From Hydra vulgaris (Eukaryota > Cnidaria > Hydrozoa > Anthoathecata > Hydridae), in the NCBI RefSeq assembly GCF_038396675.1, contig NC_088926.1, forward strand, positions 19,356,001 to 19,420,000: a stretch of DNA of 64,000 nt, written 5' to 3'. Each line of letters opens with the position of its first letter. Positions within the stretch are counted from its first letter, which is position 1. Position numbers and translations under genes: made by a program. The notes under the pieces were generated by a model that was not told the origin of the DNA, did no database searches, and saw nothing but the letters and a program-made list of their open reading frames with translations. Positions 22,346 to 35,800 of this stretch are shown piece after piece.

Positions 22346-24049
22346 GTTGGTGTTGTGTTGGTCACAGCAATGAGTTTGCATATATGTGTGTGTATATATA
22401 AATATGTATGTGTATATATATATAGTGACAAGATCGTTACCCGATAAGATCATTACCAGCTCCTTAAAGTTCCTGTCCGTAGTATTTAGTTAAAAATTCT
22501 GTTTTTTGGTTAGTGATAAATCACTAACCAAGAATCAAAGATGAAAAATGTTAAATCGATTCTTTGTTTTCAGAAACACCAAGTTATCAATAAGGTCTGA
22601 AGTCAAACTAATTTTATTGTTGAACTAGAATAACTAAAAATTTACACTGATGATTACAATTTAAACTGTTAAAAAAAGTATAAAAACCATCCGTTTTTAA
22701 GCTATATTTATTTACATTTTTATCAGTTGACTTATTACTTCTTTTCTTTAAATTGTTTACTTTACTTTTTTCGTCAGTACTTTAAATAATCATATTAACA
22801 AAATGCTGAATCTTATCCGTCACAATTCTATTTAGATGTGCCAAAGCGAACTCCTTCTGTATTAGAAATAAAAGCAATTCTACATGAGAGTGTATAATTT
22901 TTGAATAATTATTTAGAACTTTCTCAAATATTCAAACTTCTAAAGAAAAGATTCCAAAAGAATTAAGCGCAGTAACTAACTTTATTTCTGTAATAAAATT
23001 GTATTGCAAATTTTTAAATCTCTTTGGTATAATTTTACACTACTTTAAATATATTTATGAAAGTTTTTTTAAATATCTGAAAATAAAAAGTTCGTTATTA
23101 AATAATGAATAAAAACCCCACAATAGTAAACGCTTTATCACTCTTATCTCAAAAGATTATACACTACCAGATTAAAAAATAATCATGGCGTGGACTACAT
23201 TGTATTAATATGATTAATATGGTTATAGAAAAACTTGTTTCGTTTACAAATATTATGGTTTATATATTATTAGGCATATTGTTAAAAAAAAAAACACGCC
23301 ATTTGTGAATACTTAGTACCACCCTACCTACTAAATAACATAATTGGATCACTGAAGTTTTGTTCTCGAGCATTTTTTACACCATTAACTGCATCTTAAA
23401 TCAAAAGTTCATCGGGGTCATATTTAGGGAACTTGAATAAATTCAGTAAATTCCGACATACCTATAAAACTTGAAATAAAGCTTTAAAAGTTTCGACTGA
23501 ACTCCTGTAATCTAGTTGACTTTTAACATGGTTAAAACGCTAAATTATATACTTAGTCAAAATTCTTCGTTTTCTGGTAGGTTGAAAAGCTAATTTAAAA
23601 AGTTTAAAAGGACTCCTCGTTTATAGAAAGATTTCCTTTTAAAATTAATGTCGTTAAGTTTTTGGTGAAGTTTTTAAAACATCAGTTAACAAAAAACATT
23701 AGTTAAAAACATCCGTTAAAAATCAAACCTGATCAAAATAAAAAAGGATTTTAATAACATTAATTTCAAAAGACTGATTTGCAATTTGAAAATTGTTAAA
23801 AATAGTTAAATATTTGCGCCTTCATTTCAAGCTGAATAAACAAAAAAAAATTTACAAAATTAGCATAGCAAAAATATTTGCAAACTATAAGAAAATGTTG
23901 CGTCTATTTATCAATATAAAACAAAGACATTTATAACAACTGTCAAAAACGTCATAAAAAATAAATTTTTAACTATTTCTCTCTTTTTTTAAAAGCTTTT
24001 TGGTAAATAAATATAATTTAAAAAAAAAAACACAATTCTAACATAAAAA
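22346..24049. other. Non-coding stretch downstream of MED26
   Basis: Contains a short TG/TA microsatellite at about 22380-22425. No gene or transposon end is recognised. The 3' UTR of MED26 should lie at its right edge on the minus strand, but no clear poly(A) site was fixed. Confidence 0.5.
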
Positions 24050-25228
24050 TCATTCTAAAACAACATATGGTAATATGCATAACGTATTATTTCTTAGATA
24101 CAAATGCTCTGTCCAACTTTTCCAAACCCCGTCTTTATCGTATACACCATTAATACCATCAGCTAAACTCTCAGGGTTCACTATATTATTTGGATGCTCT
24201 TTTCGACAAACTGCTAAATCTTCAGGTTCAATAGTCATAGAGTGAGATTCGAATAGTATTAAATCTTTATGTTTTTCAAAATTATTTTTATCTATTTCTA
24301 TGTTGTTGTTAAGTAGTTCGATATCTTTATCTAGAAAGTTTTGATGAAACAAATTCATGGCATCTTCACTAGTTCTTATTTTGCTTTTATTCGTATTAAC
24401 ATCTTTAATTTCCTTAGGATAGTTTGTAATGAGATGAGGGGAAGATGCTTTGATTTTATTAATTTTTTTTTCTGGAGTAACACTTTGAGCTTTATTTAAA
24501 AAAGTATTTTCCACAACACTATTTGTGTTAAAATTAATGTTACTTTCTGTTTTACTAAGTATTGTGTTTGAGGTATGAATTGCATCTGAAGGTGATGGCA
24601 CAGATATATTTTCATTTTGCAATTCAACTTTTTTTTTGACAAGTAGTTGTTTATCGATTGATAAGCAATTAGTTGTTTTTGAAACTTGAATTGGTTTTGG
24701 ACTTACCGTTTTTGAAGAATTCAATACTTGCGATAGTGCTGCATTAGAAAGAGAATTAGGTTTTGTTTTAGAATCGGATATTTTAACAGTTTGAATTGGT
24801 TTTATGCTTACCATTTTCTTAGAATTTGTAACTTGGGAAAGTGCTGTATTAGAAACTGATTTTAACTTGGAATCAGCTTTATTGATAGTTAATGTATTAT
24901 AATTAAGTTTACACGAGAAAGAATTATTTACGGAGTTGTTTGAAGGAGAACAGTCAGGCTTTAGTTTTTTGCGTTTTCGGGATAATTTTATATCTTCTGT
25001 TTGCTCTATGGACTTTTCTATGAGAATTTTATCTTTAGGTATAACTACAGCAGTTGAACCATTAGTTACTATACTTGTTGGAGAATCATTATTAAGTGCA
25101 CGGCGTATATGGTTATTACTTAAAACTTGAGCTCGCCACTTTTCAACAAGTTTTTTGGCTCTTTTGGCTAACTCCTTATTTTGAGTTTTTTTACGCATGG
25201 TATTTATTGTTCGCCCAATTCGAGTCAC
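24050..25228 (-). CDS. MED26: MED26 exon 3 (392 codons plus stop)
   Basis: Starts right after ATATTTAG with VTRIGRTINTMRKK. Ends ILPYVVLE. Two imperfect internal repeats are visible, SNTALSQVTNSKKMVSIKPI and SNAALSQVLNSSKTVSPKPI, suggesting a small in-frame duplication in the linker. Confidence 0.92.
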   Translation of the reverse strand: MTRIGRTINTMRKKTQNKELAKRAKKLVEKWRAQVLSNNHIRRALNNDSPTSIVTNGSTAVVIPKDKILIEKSIEQTEDIKLSRKRKKLKPDCSPSNNSVNNSFSCKLNYNTLTINKADSKLKSVSNTALSQVTNSKKMVSIKPIQTVKISDSKTKPNSLSNAALSQVLNSSKTVSPKPIQVSKTTNCLSIDKQLLVKKKVELQNENISVPSPSDAIHTSNTILSKTESNINFNTNSVVENTFLNKAQSVTPEKKINKIKASSPHLITNYPKEIKDVNTNKSKIRTSEDAMNLFHQNFLDKDIELLNNNIEIDKNNFEKHKDLILFESHSMTIEPEDLAVCRKEHPNNIVNPESLADGINGVYDKDGVWKSWTEHLYLRNNTLCILPYVVLE

Positions 25229-26770
25229 CTAAATATAAAGTATAATATGATAAATATAATACAAAGTAACAATATTACCAAAAAGGAAAAATAAAAAGTT
25301 GGATATAAGGTTTAAATTGACAATCAAAATTACATTAAAAATGCATTTTAGAAACAGAGCCTTTAAACTTACGTTTAATAGTAATGAAACTGAAGTATTA
25401 AAAAATGCAAGTAATATCAGATTTAAAATTTCTTTTTTGGGAAAAATGACATTTGTTTTTATTTTTCAAAATTTCAAAATGGTTGGAGCCATGTCAAAAA
25501 ATATAAATAACTACAATATAATAATTAACTACCATCTAAAGAATATCATAATATATAACAATATACATAGGGCAATTATTTAATTATTATTAATTTCACA
25601 AAACAAACTAGGTGGGCTAAATGGCAATCTAGGCAGCCTGCCTAGATTGCCATTTAGCACACCTAGATTGTTTTGCACCTAGATTGTTGTGCAAGCTTAT
25701 TCAAGAAAACTAAATTATTATGTTTTGATAATATTTTTTAGTTGCACTAAACTTTTATTTTGTTCCTTCTTCATTTCAGGAATAGTATTTTTTTTAGTGG
25801 TAAAAAAGCAAAAAAAAAACATGAATTTAAAAAAATATCTTTATTTTATCCAAACATTTTTTTAACTCATTTTTATATTTATTTAATAATTTAGTTATTA
25901 ATTAAATAAATACGTGGTAATATTAATAAGTTGCAATATAATAAATCATTTTAATGAAACAACATAAAAATACATTTACACAATAACGTTGTTAAAATAA
26001 AAACTATTGATTGTACTTCTACATATTACTATAAAAGTTTGTTTGTTAATAAAAATGTCATCAAATATGAAAATTTTAACAGCACAAATTTTTAACAAAT
26101 TTAATTTTATTTTTAACAAATTTAAGCACAATTTAACAAATTTTAATAAATGGGAAAACCACAAATTGCTAAATAAAGACTTATGTAACTAAACTTCTAA
26201 TAAATAAGTTGTATACTTGTAAAGTTAAGATAAAAGGTTTTCAAAGTTACAGCACCTTACTTTGGCATCTTTCTTTTTTCACTAAGTTATTTGTATGTAT
26301 TTTTAAAGAATAACTAAATAAAAAACATTAACAATTTAACATATTTTTACCACAAAGTTAACATTTTGCGCAGACTTGTGTAGACTGACTTGCCAAAGCC
26401 TGTAGCTCTTTCTCTCTCTCTATATATTTTAAACAGAGGTGCAAAAATCCAATAAACACTTAAAAGTTAGAGAAATTCCTACATATGAAGTGTAAAATCA
26501 AAAAATGTATGCGGTCTCAGTAATACACAAGGGGCAAAGCTATAAGTATTGTTAGAAGCTGGAAAAATTGTTTCTTGTATCTTTTTCAAACCATTTGAAA
26601 AAGATACAAGAAAGAACTTTTATTGTTTGCCTATACATTATTGCTTGTTCACTCCAATAGCTTGGCTATTGGAGTGAACAAGCCTTAGAATCAGTTCATT
26701 ATAATTTTAGTCAGTTTTATGAAAATGTTTACAAGGTACCCAATTGTAAAAAAAATCTATGTATATAATA

Positions 26771-26855
<85 letters not shown>

Positions 26856-29800
26856 ATAAACCTTTTGACAAAGATTTTTTTTTAATTTTAAGTCTGTTAT
26901 TTTAATTTAGACCAAGTTTTAAGATATGAAAAAAATGCAAAAATTAATAACACATTTAGGAAAGGGAGACCCTTATTTAACATTTAATATTTTCCCCAGG
27001 CTTCAATCATGGCAATTTTTTCTAAAACATTCTTATTTAGCATTAGTTTTAATGTTAAAAAAATTTAAACATAAACTATGAAAAGTTATTTATTTTGAAT
27101 ACTTAATTTTGAAAACTTTAGACATGCTTGTTTAACACTTTTTTATTTTTTTAGACGTTGATGAAATATTCTCAAAATTTAGATTTTAACTGAACAAAGT
27201 TTGGCAATACGAAAAATGTTACTAATAGTCCGTAAAAACACATGTTAATTTTAAAATCAACCAATAAAAAGTTTTAATTAGTTGATTTTAAAACTAACAC
27301 GCATTTTTACAGACCATTAGTAACGTTTTTCATAATGCTAAACTTTTTATACAGTATGGTTTTATAAAGTTGTTTAAGTTTCTTAATAAGTATTAAATAT
27401 CCACTCTATTTTTCTAGATGCTTTTCTATTCAAATTAAAATAGTTTTATCAATTATAGCATTATTAAACACACTCTTATAAGTAACAAACTGTCTGGTCA
27501 TTCTGCCAGGCTACTGACAGACATTTGTTTAAAATTTCAGTCGCCCTTGGAGAATACAAACAATGAAAGACAACAGACCGATCTGATCTAGTAAATCTAA
27601 CAGAGGTCAAGTAGCTTAATTAATACTTTAATAAGTTACAAAAACTTACTGTTCATTCTTACATTGCAAAACATTCATTCATGGCTGATTTTTTATAGAA
27701 ATTAAAAATGATTTAAGTAGTACTGAGGTCATTATCCTTTGTGATTTTTCAGAAAATTATGAATTTGTTATACAAGATTATTTAAGTACAAATTTTTCAC
27801 TGGAACAAAATTCAAGCAATATCGCATCCAACAGTAGTTTACTATAAAGTAAATAATGTCCTCAAATGCGATTCAATATGTTTTATCTCAGATGATTTAC
27901 TGAATGATGTAGATATGGTATATCATGCAATGAAGTTAACAATGAAACATATTAAAAGCAATATTTCTCATCAAATAGAAATTGTTCATTACTTTTCAGA
28001 TGGGTGTGTTGGCCAGTACAAAATTGCAAACACTTCAAAAATATATGCTACCATGAGCAAGATTTTGCTATGGAATGTACATGGTTTTAATTTGCAACAA
28101 GTCATGGTAAATCACCCTATGATGGTATTGGTGGGACTGTTAAAAGACTAACTTCAATTGCTAGCCGTCATTGAGCAACAAGAAATCATACAGCATCCGA
28201 TGTCTTTTTTTTTTTACCAAAATGAAATCATAGGAATAAGTTTTTAATACCTATCTAAGGAGTCAAACATGATAACTCAAATTAAAATTTTTTCCAAAGA
28301 TTTTCAACAAAAACATTACCAAGCACCTGCAGCTATCACAATTTTATTGCAACAAGTAACACAAAAATCGGAACTAAAGTTGTTTCTGGATAAAAAGAGT
28401 ACTCATTTGTTTTTAATTTTCAAACCGATGAGATTATTAAAGATTGCTTGCCTAATATAAGCATTAAAATGTTTGCATGTTTGATTTAAAATAAAAATTC
28501 ATGGATTGGACTAGTGGAGGTTATTAATGTTGAAAGTAAAGACTTTCAAGTTAGATTCATGCATACATTTTACCCTCCAAGGTCATATTGTCAGCCTTCT
28601 AGAGATGGTGTGTGTTGGGTTCCATCAACAAACATATTCTTAATGATTAGTAGTCCAACAACTGTCACAGGAAGACAATACAAAATCAGTAAAATTGATC
28701 ACCAAAGCATTAAAGAGAGCTGGGTAAACTTTAAACCAGAGAACTAATTTTTTTATGAAACTGTTAAAGATTTGAGAAAAAAGAATTGAGAATTAAGAAG
28801 CTCATTGTCTTTATCATCATAAATTTGGCTGCAAGTCGATTCTCCTGGTCCATCATCCTTAAATGACATCAATTTAATTATACATTATGGACATATATTT
28901 TCTTTATTATCCAATTTTCTTTATTTATTAATCCAATTGAACATCTTTCTTTATCATTATTATTTTTAAAAGAATTATTTGAGATTCGTAAATAGAAAAC
29001 CCTTTATTAAACATAAAGGGTGTATAAAGTGAAATCTTAAATGTGAAATGCAAACATGTTTATATATTAAAACTGTACCTGAGATTCTAAAATCTTTTAT
29101 AAAAAATGCAAAAAGTAAATGTATATAACTTTTTTTTCATTATTAAATAATAATTTTTCTTAAACTTTTATAAAACTTTTAATGCAAATAAATCAGATTA
29201 AAAAAAAAAAAAACCCTGCAGTTTTGTTGTAATAATGAGTTTGTTATATATAAAACCATAGGAAAAATTTTCAGAATCATATCTTTTAGGCATCCCAAGA
29301 TATACTTTTTTTGTACAGAGGATTAAAAAACTTATAAAAAGTGTTACACCATTTTGTAATTGAATTTTCATAAAAAAGCTTGAATTTTTTAGTATTTTAG
29401 GTATCATTTTACAGTTCTTCTCCCTAAAAAATAGTTAGGTACAAATTTTCAACACTATTGAGCAATTATTCCATAAATTAAAGCTAATTGTACTATTTAA
29501 TTTGCTTAAAAAGTAAATGGCGCTGAAAAAATAATCAACGAAGATATTGGGACCGAGTATCGATATCATTGAAATCGTAGGGAGTCAGACACTAAATTTT
29601 GGAGTAAAGTTTTCTTTTATTAATATGAGCTTGTATTCCAAAAATCATCAAAATCTGAGATGGCATGGTGCCAAAAACCTTTTTTTGGGGTTGATTTGAC
29701 ACGGAATTACCCATAAACATTTTTTTCATAAAGTTTAAAAAAAAAAAAAAATAAAATTGAAATAATAACATAGTCTTTTAAAAATAATAACTTTTAATCA

Positions 29801-32800
29801 TTTCATTAGTAATGATTTGTTAAAAAAAACAACTTACAAACAATTCTTTGTAAAAATAGAAACAACGCAACTAGAAGATTTAAATTTAACTTATGATTTA
29901 AAGTAACTTAAAAAATAATCTTTTAAAAGATTTTTAGAAAGACAGAAAAATAGTTTCAAATGTTCAAATTTATCATAAAAAATACATGCCTACTAAAAAT
30001 ATTTAAATATAACATTTAATTTACATTAAAAAATGCATTTATATTTTAAACCAGACATGTCAAAGTGGCGGCCCGCAAGCCACATGCAGCCCGCAAGACC
30101 TTTCATGGCGGCCCCCAACATTTTTATCATTTTATTACATATGGCAGCCCGCAGACATGCATTTCAAAAATGTTTTATTAAAAACAACAATGAAAAAATC
30201 AACTGGATTTCTGAACTCCTTTATTAAAAAAGAGCATGAACACTAAATTATTTTTTTAACTTTTTATTAAAATTGAAACTCTGAAATTAAAACCATAAAA
30301 AATTATGACGATATATTTTAATTTTAACAACTGATATGAGAAAATTTTGCAAGGAAAGAACAAATTGGTTACTACAATGTTTGATCATGTCAGAGCTTGC
30401 GGTAGTGGTGTAGTGGTAGAGCACTCGACTTATAAGCAAGAAGTTCCGAGTTCTATCCCTATCACATCCCTGGTAGTACCGCACTAAACTTGTTTCTCCG
30501 CGCAGCGACTTTGTTCGTCGAGGTTTGTGTTTCGGAGTTATAGAGTTGAGAGGGCTGCAACCACAAATAGTAGCTTCTTCAACTGTAGTGGCTCTCTTGA
30601 CCTTGAGGAGGTGAATAATTAAAAAAAAAGCTTTTACTCTGGGAACGCCAAATTGAACAAGAAAATTTGGTACATTTTGAGACGTGCAAGTCTATGAAGC
30701 TGCAAGACCCAAATTTTATGTTCAGCAGCTACTCAAAAAATATAAACAATATAAAACAAGATTTTGAAGTTTCAAGATTTCAAAAAATGTGAACCAAAGT
30801 TTGCTTTGTTCACCTCACCATTCAACTTTGATACTGAAAAAGTGGAAGATCTGCAAATGGAATTAATTAAACTTTAGTGTGATTCTGTTCTCAAACAACA
30901 AATTACTGATGTTGGTGTAACCAAGTTTTATTCATTTTTACCACCACATCAATTTCCGAAGATGATACAATTTGCTTGTCAAATATGTGCAATGTTTGGC
31001 AGTACTTATCTTTGTGAGCAACTTTTTTTGCACATGAAACGAAATAAAACCCCTGAGAGGTCCAGGCTTACTGATGAACATTTGTCTTCCATAATGAAAG
31101 TGGTAGCTCGCCAAAACATAAAACCAGACCTTATTAAGCTTTCAGCGAATAAAAGATGTCAAATTTCTGAAAAATCCAAAATTTTATGTTGTTATTATTA
31201 TTACAAAATACTCCTTGTTCATTTTTATTGTGTTCTTATTGTGTGAAATAAATAATGCATAATTAAACTTCTGTACTTTTTAAAATAATATTGCAGTGAT
31301 TTGGAAGATTTTAAATATAATTATAATTTTGTTTACTTCAAACCTTAGCGTAAGGACAGTTTGGGTTGAAGAGTTACACTTCATTCATTAGAAAAATAGA
31401 TATTAGCTTGAGCGGCCCTTACAATATTTCCTTAGGCTAAAGAGGCCCCCATACCAAATTGAGTTAGACATGCCTGTTTTAAACGATCATTAAAATCAAT
31501 TTTTTATTTTAATTAAAGCCTTAAAATAAAAACTTTAGATCAACGATAAAAAGTTATTTATAACATAACGATTTTTTAAATTGCATTCAAATTGTTAAAA
31601 CATTAAAACAGCCGTGGTCAAATTGTAAAGAAAAAAAAAATAAGCGTGGTACATTACAGCATGCGATTGCACACCATTCATGTCCAAGTTAAAGAGGGTA
31701 AATAATACAGTAAAGAATAGAAAGTGAGCAATAACTAATGCAGTAATAGAACAGTGGTAGAATTTTCTGCTCACAATCAAGAAGTTCGACAATCAAATTA
31801 TGCCTCAGGGTTGGTTGGGAAGCAGGTGCGATCGCATTCTATATATGACCATGCATACAATATTCAATTGCGACAATATGGCTACAGCTTTTTAGATGTT
31901 TTGAGAATATTTCAAAAAACGCAATAAAATTTTAACTTGACCGGAGACAACTACTGAAAAAATTAACTAAAAAAATAAATTCTTAAAGAAATAAAAACTA
32001 AATGAAAACAAAAAAAATTATGTTTAGAATAAATTATTTCTAAACTTCTCTCTTTTACAATTTTTAATAAAATTAAGTGACACTTTTATAAAAAGTAACA
32101 ACATACTATTAATGATTGTTTACCAAAGAGACAAACGCTGTTCAGTTTATCAAAAAGTATGATATAATTCCTTATTTAAGTATTTGTTTTATTTCAACAA
32201 ATTCTAATAAAACCCAACATTGAATTATATAATAAATAAAAAAGTAAATATATTTTTATAACCATTTTATTTTTTGCATAATTTGCAAAGTTTAAAATAT
32301 TTAAAACAATTCTTCTTAAGTAAGATTTAAGAAGAATTGTTTTAAATAACTTATGATAAACAAAAAAAAACAAAAAAAAATTAAATCATTGTGTTACTAT
32401 AAAAATATTAAAACAATATTTTCTTTTAGCAGTGTCTTAAAATTTTTTTTGCCATGCATCAGAACCCTGAAACAGTGGTCTATAATGATCAGTATCCAAA
32501 CCGCAGACTATGCATACATTTAATAACTTTATATTTTCCTCAAGTCCATCGGTTTATTATACTATAATATATTATAAATTTTTATATAAAGGGCATATTA
32601 CATAAGTAAATTATGATATTTGTTTTTTGCAAACTAAAAGCATGCTTTTATTGCAACAAATTATTAGGAAGCAAACTTTTATGTTTAAACTAAAAAGGTA
32701 ACTTATATTTATAAGGAGGAAGCGGAACTGCTTCACAATACTGCTGATGATGTTTAGTGAGTAGGCTTTTTAATATATTTGTATGTCTGTTTTCTATATG

Positions 32801-35800
32801 GATTTATGTGCGGTGCTTGTTCACCCGTAAGTCACTTTACATAAATGTATGTATGTATTTTGTTCCTACCTCTGGCACGGTGTTTATTCACTTATAATTC
32901 AATATGTATATATGTATTTTTATGTTTAGTCACCTGTAAGTTCCTGTATGTTTATTTATTATTAATTTTTTGATTATTAACCTTGATGATCATTATTTTT
33001 TAAATTTTATTGAAAACGCAGTTGTTGTTGAAAGTCTTATTTTTATAAAATCAATCATGCAAATACTTTTAAAAGATTTACATTTAAAAAATAAAAAATA
33101 AATCTAAATTTTTTAATATAATTTTTAATAAAACTTACTTAACTTTATACAATTTAAAAAAATTAAATTTTTTTTATAACGATAAAGAAAAGTAAACCAC
33201 TTAGTTTAAAAGCACTTTGCTAATATAAAAACATTGTGAAGCAGTGGCCAAATTGTCGCAACTAAATAAAATTTGCATGGTCAGGAATAGAGCACAATCA
33301 CACCCACCAAGCACTTCCCAACCAAGCCTGATGTCTCTGAAAGTACCACACTCAAATTGTTCCTTCACATAGTAGCTTTGTTTCTTTGTTTTATGTTTCA
33401 GAGTTCAAGGTTGAGATAGGGTTTTCAAAAAAATAATTCAGTTATTTTTATATTCAGCAATATCAACACTAAAAAAAAAGAGGAAGAAATTTCTATATAG
33501 GGTAGAATATGATGCTTTGACTTACAGTGGGATATGATATACCCTTGCAAGGTATAATTTTCTACCTTTTAAGGTGAAAAATTGTATGACAAATTATTGT
33601 TTTTAGAATATCTATATCTACATTAAAAGAAAGAAAATCATACTTTACTAAGGTTATATCACATATCCTATCTTAAGGTAGAAATTTCTACTTTTTTCTT
33701 TAGTGTGTAACAATGCTCAGTGAATCTCCTAATAAAATGTATTAAATGTGTTGGGTAAAAGTTTTTGTAAAAAAAAAAGTTTTATTTTAACTAAAAAGCA
33801 AAAATAAACTTTTAAATTTAAAAGTTCAGTAAACTAAATATTGACACAAGATTTATTTCAAAACAGATTAAATTAAAAAGTTTATGTTCTGCTTTTTAGT
33901 ACAAAAGATGATACTTTTTAGCAAATGTTTTTGCTATAATTAATGTAAGAAAGCATGTGTCAAAATCTAACTTTTTACTGCCCTTTTCTACATAAAAGTT
34001 GGTTACCTTATTAAAATAATAAAGAAATAAATAATTTAGCCTCCTTTGAATTTTGAGCTACTAAGTTTGCAAGCTAAAAATAAGTAAAAAAACATTAAAA
34101 TTACCTAATTGACACCTAAGCCAATTAGGGTACAAATGATAAATGCTTGAGGTTCAAGCATTTATCTGCAAAAAATCTAATTTGGTAGCCTATGTCATAA
34201 ATTTTTAATAAAAAAATCAAACAATGAAGGGTAATGTTAAGTTATGTATCTTCATAAATTAAACAATGAAGGGTTATGTTAAGTTTTGTATTTTCATAAA
34301 TTTTACTATTTAATACAATCAAAACATAGTAGTAGTAGAAAATTGTAAGTAAAATGCTAATAGGTATAATGCATGTAAGTTTTAAAGTAAAATATAATTA
34401 TAAAAAAAGTTATTTAACTTCATATAAAAGTGATCAGAAACATATTACATTAAATTATAGCTATGATCAATTTATTTAATTATAGATATGATCAATCAAT
34501 TAATATACAGTATTTACACACAAGAAATATTAGCTACATAAATTGATGAAACAATGGGGAAAGGCATTTCAAAAGCAGTGAAAAGACTTTTTTAATGATT
34601 AAAACTGATTTCATTGTTTATACAATAAACAAAAAAAATAACAATTTCAATTATAATTTTAGGAATAATTATATTGTTTATTAAAATAACAACTATGTAA
34701 CTTTTGTAACAAATTATAACTAATTACCACTATATTGTTTAAATTGTTCATAGTAATGAATAATCAAACAATGTTAAATCACAGTATAAATTTTGAATCA
34801 GCAAGCAAAATATATATATAGTTTTATAGATGAAACCACTTTATATGTTGTAAGAAATTCATCAACCAGTCAAATACTGTTTGAAATTGATGAATAATTT
34901 AAAACAGTTTAGTGAAAATATCTAAGATTTCAATTATATTGAGTCTATCATAACTAGTTAATGTTTAATGCTAAATGACAAATTCTGACAATTAAAACTA
35001 GGATTAATAATTTCTTAATAGAAAAAATATATTTAAAAATTTCAAGTCAATTAAAATTAAAAGTAAAAAAGTCAATTAAAATTACATCTAAGAAGAAGAA
35101 GAGTTTAAAGGTCTGGGTTTCTGCATTCTAACCATGTGACAATGGGTGATTAACAGAGATCATTAGTTTTCAACCAACACTGAAATATCATTGCGATTGT
35201 TATAAATAAATCAGCAATAAGTAATTAATATAGGAAAAAAATTCGATAATTATCATTTAAAATTCTATAATTATCATTTAAATAATTATAATCTCTTAAT
35301 TTGCATTAAGATCATGATATATGCATATAGTTTTATTTATGAGAATTTTTTTAATGAAAATAAAATTACTATTAACATTTTTTTAATGAAAATTAGAATT
35401 ACTAGTGAAATAAATATTATACACAAGCTAAAAATATTATTTTCATATGCCAAATGTATTTTTACTTTGATTTAAAAATAAATAAAAATTTAACATGATG
35501 AGATTGTAAAACAAAGTAATTCGGTTCGTGATAAAGAATTTTAACTTATTATTACTCAAGATAAATTCAATTTAAAAATGTTTTATGTAATGTTTTGAGT
35601 GTGAAATTACCAAGGACATGAATTTTAAATGAAAAAAATTTATGTTTAGAATTTTCTTTAATGAGTGCATGGCAAATAAAGGCAGAAGCCAAAATGTTGT
35701 CATAAAAATATGGCCTGATTATCCATAACTATATCAGTTATGTATTTAAAGATATTTAACTTAACATATATTGCACATAGATCTATTGTTTAAATACTAT

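Larger units (their letters stand above)
30051..31471 (+). mobile_element. hAT transposon with both ends, carrying a nested SINE
   Basis: The left end reads CAGACATGTCAAAGTGGCGG. The reverse complement of the right end reads CAGGCATGTCTAACTCAATT, and both are followed by GC-rich ggcccgc/gggcc blocks seen at ends of some hAT elements. A plus-strand hAT transposase C-terminus lies at 30770-31185. A tRNA-derived SINE (30399-30629) has inserted near the 5' end. The element sits in MED26 intron 2 in the opposite orientation to the gene. Confidence 0.65.

Noticed and set aside
22380..22425. CRISPR-like or regulatory array
   Set aside because: Simple TG/TA microsatellite with no unique spacers; the organism is eukaryotic.
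30399..30470. Functional tRNA gene
   Set aside because: The acceptor stem does not pair and the B box departs from consensus; the sequence continues into a shared body with an A tail.
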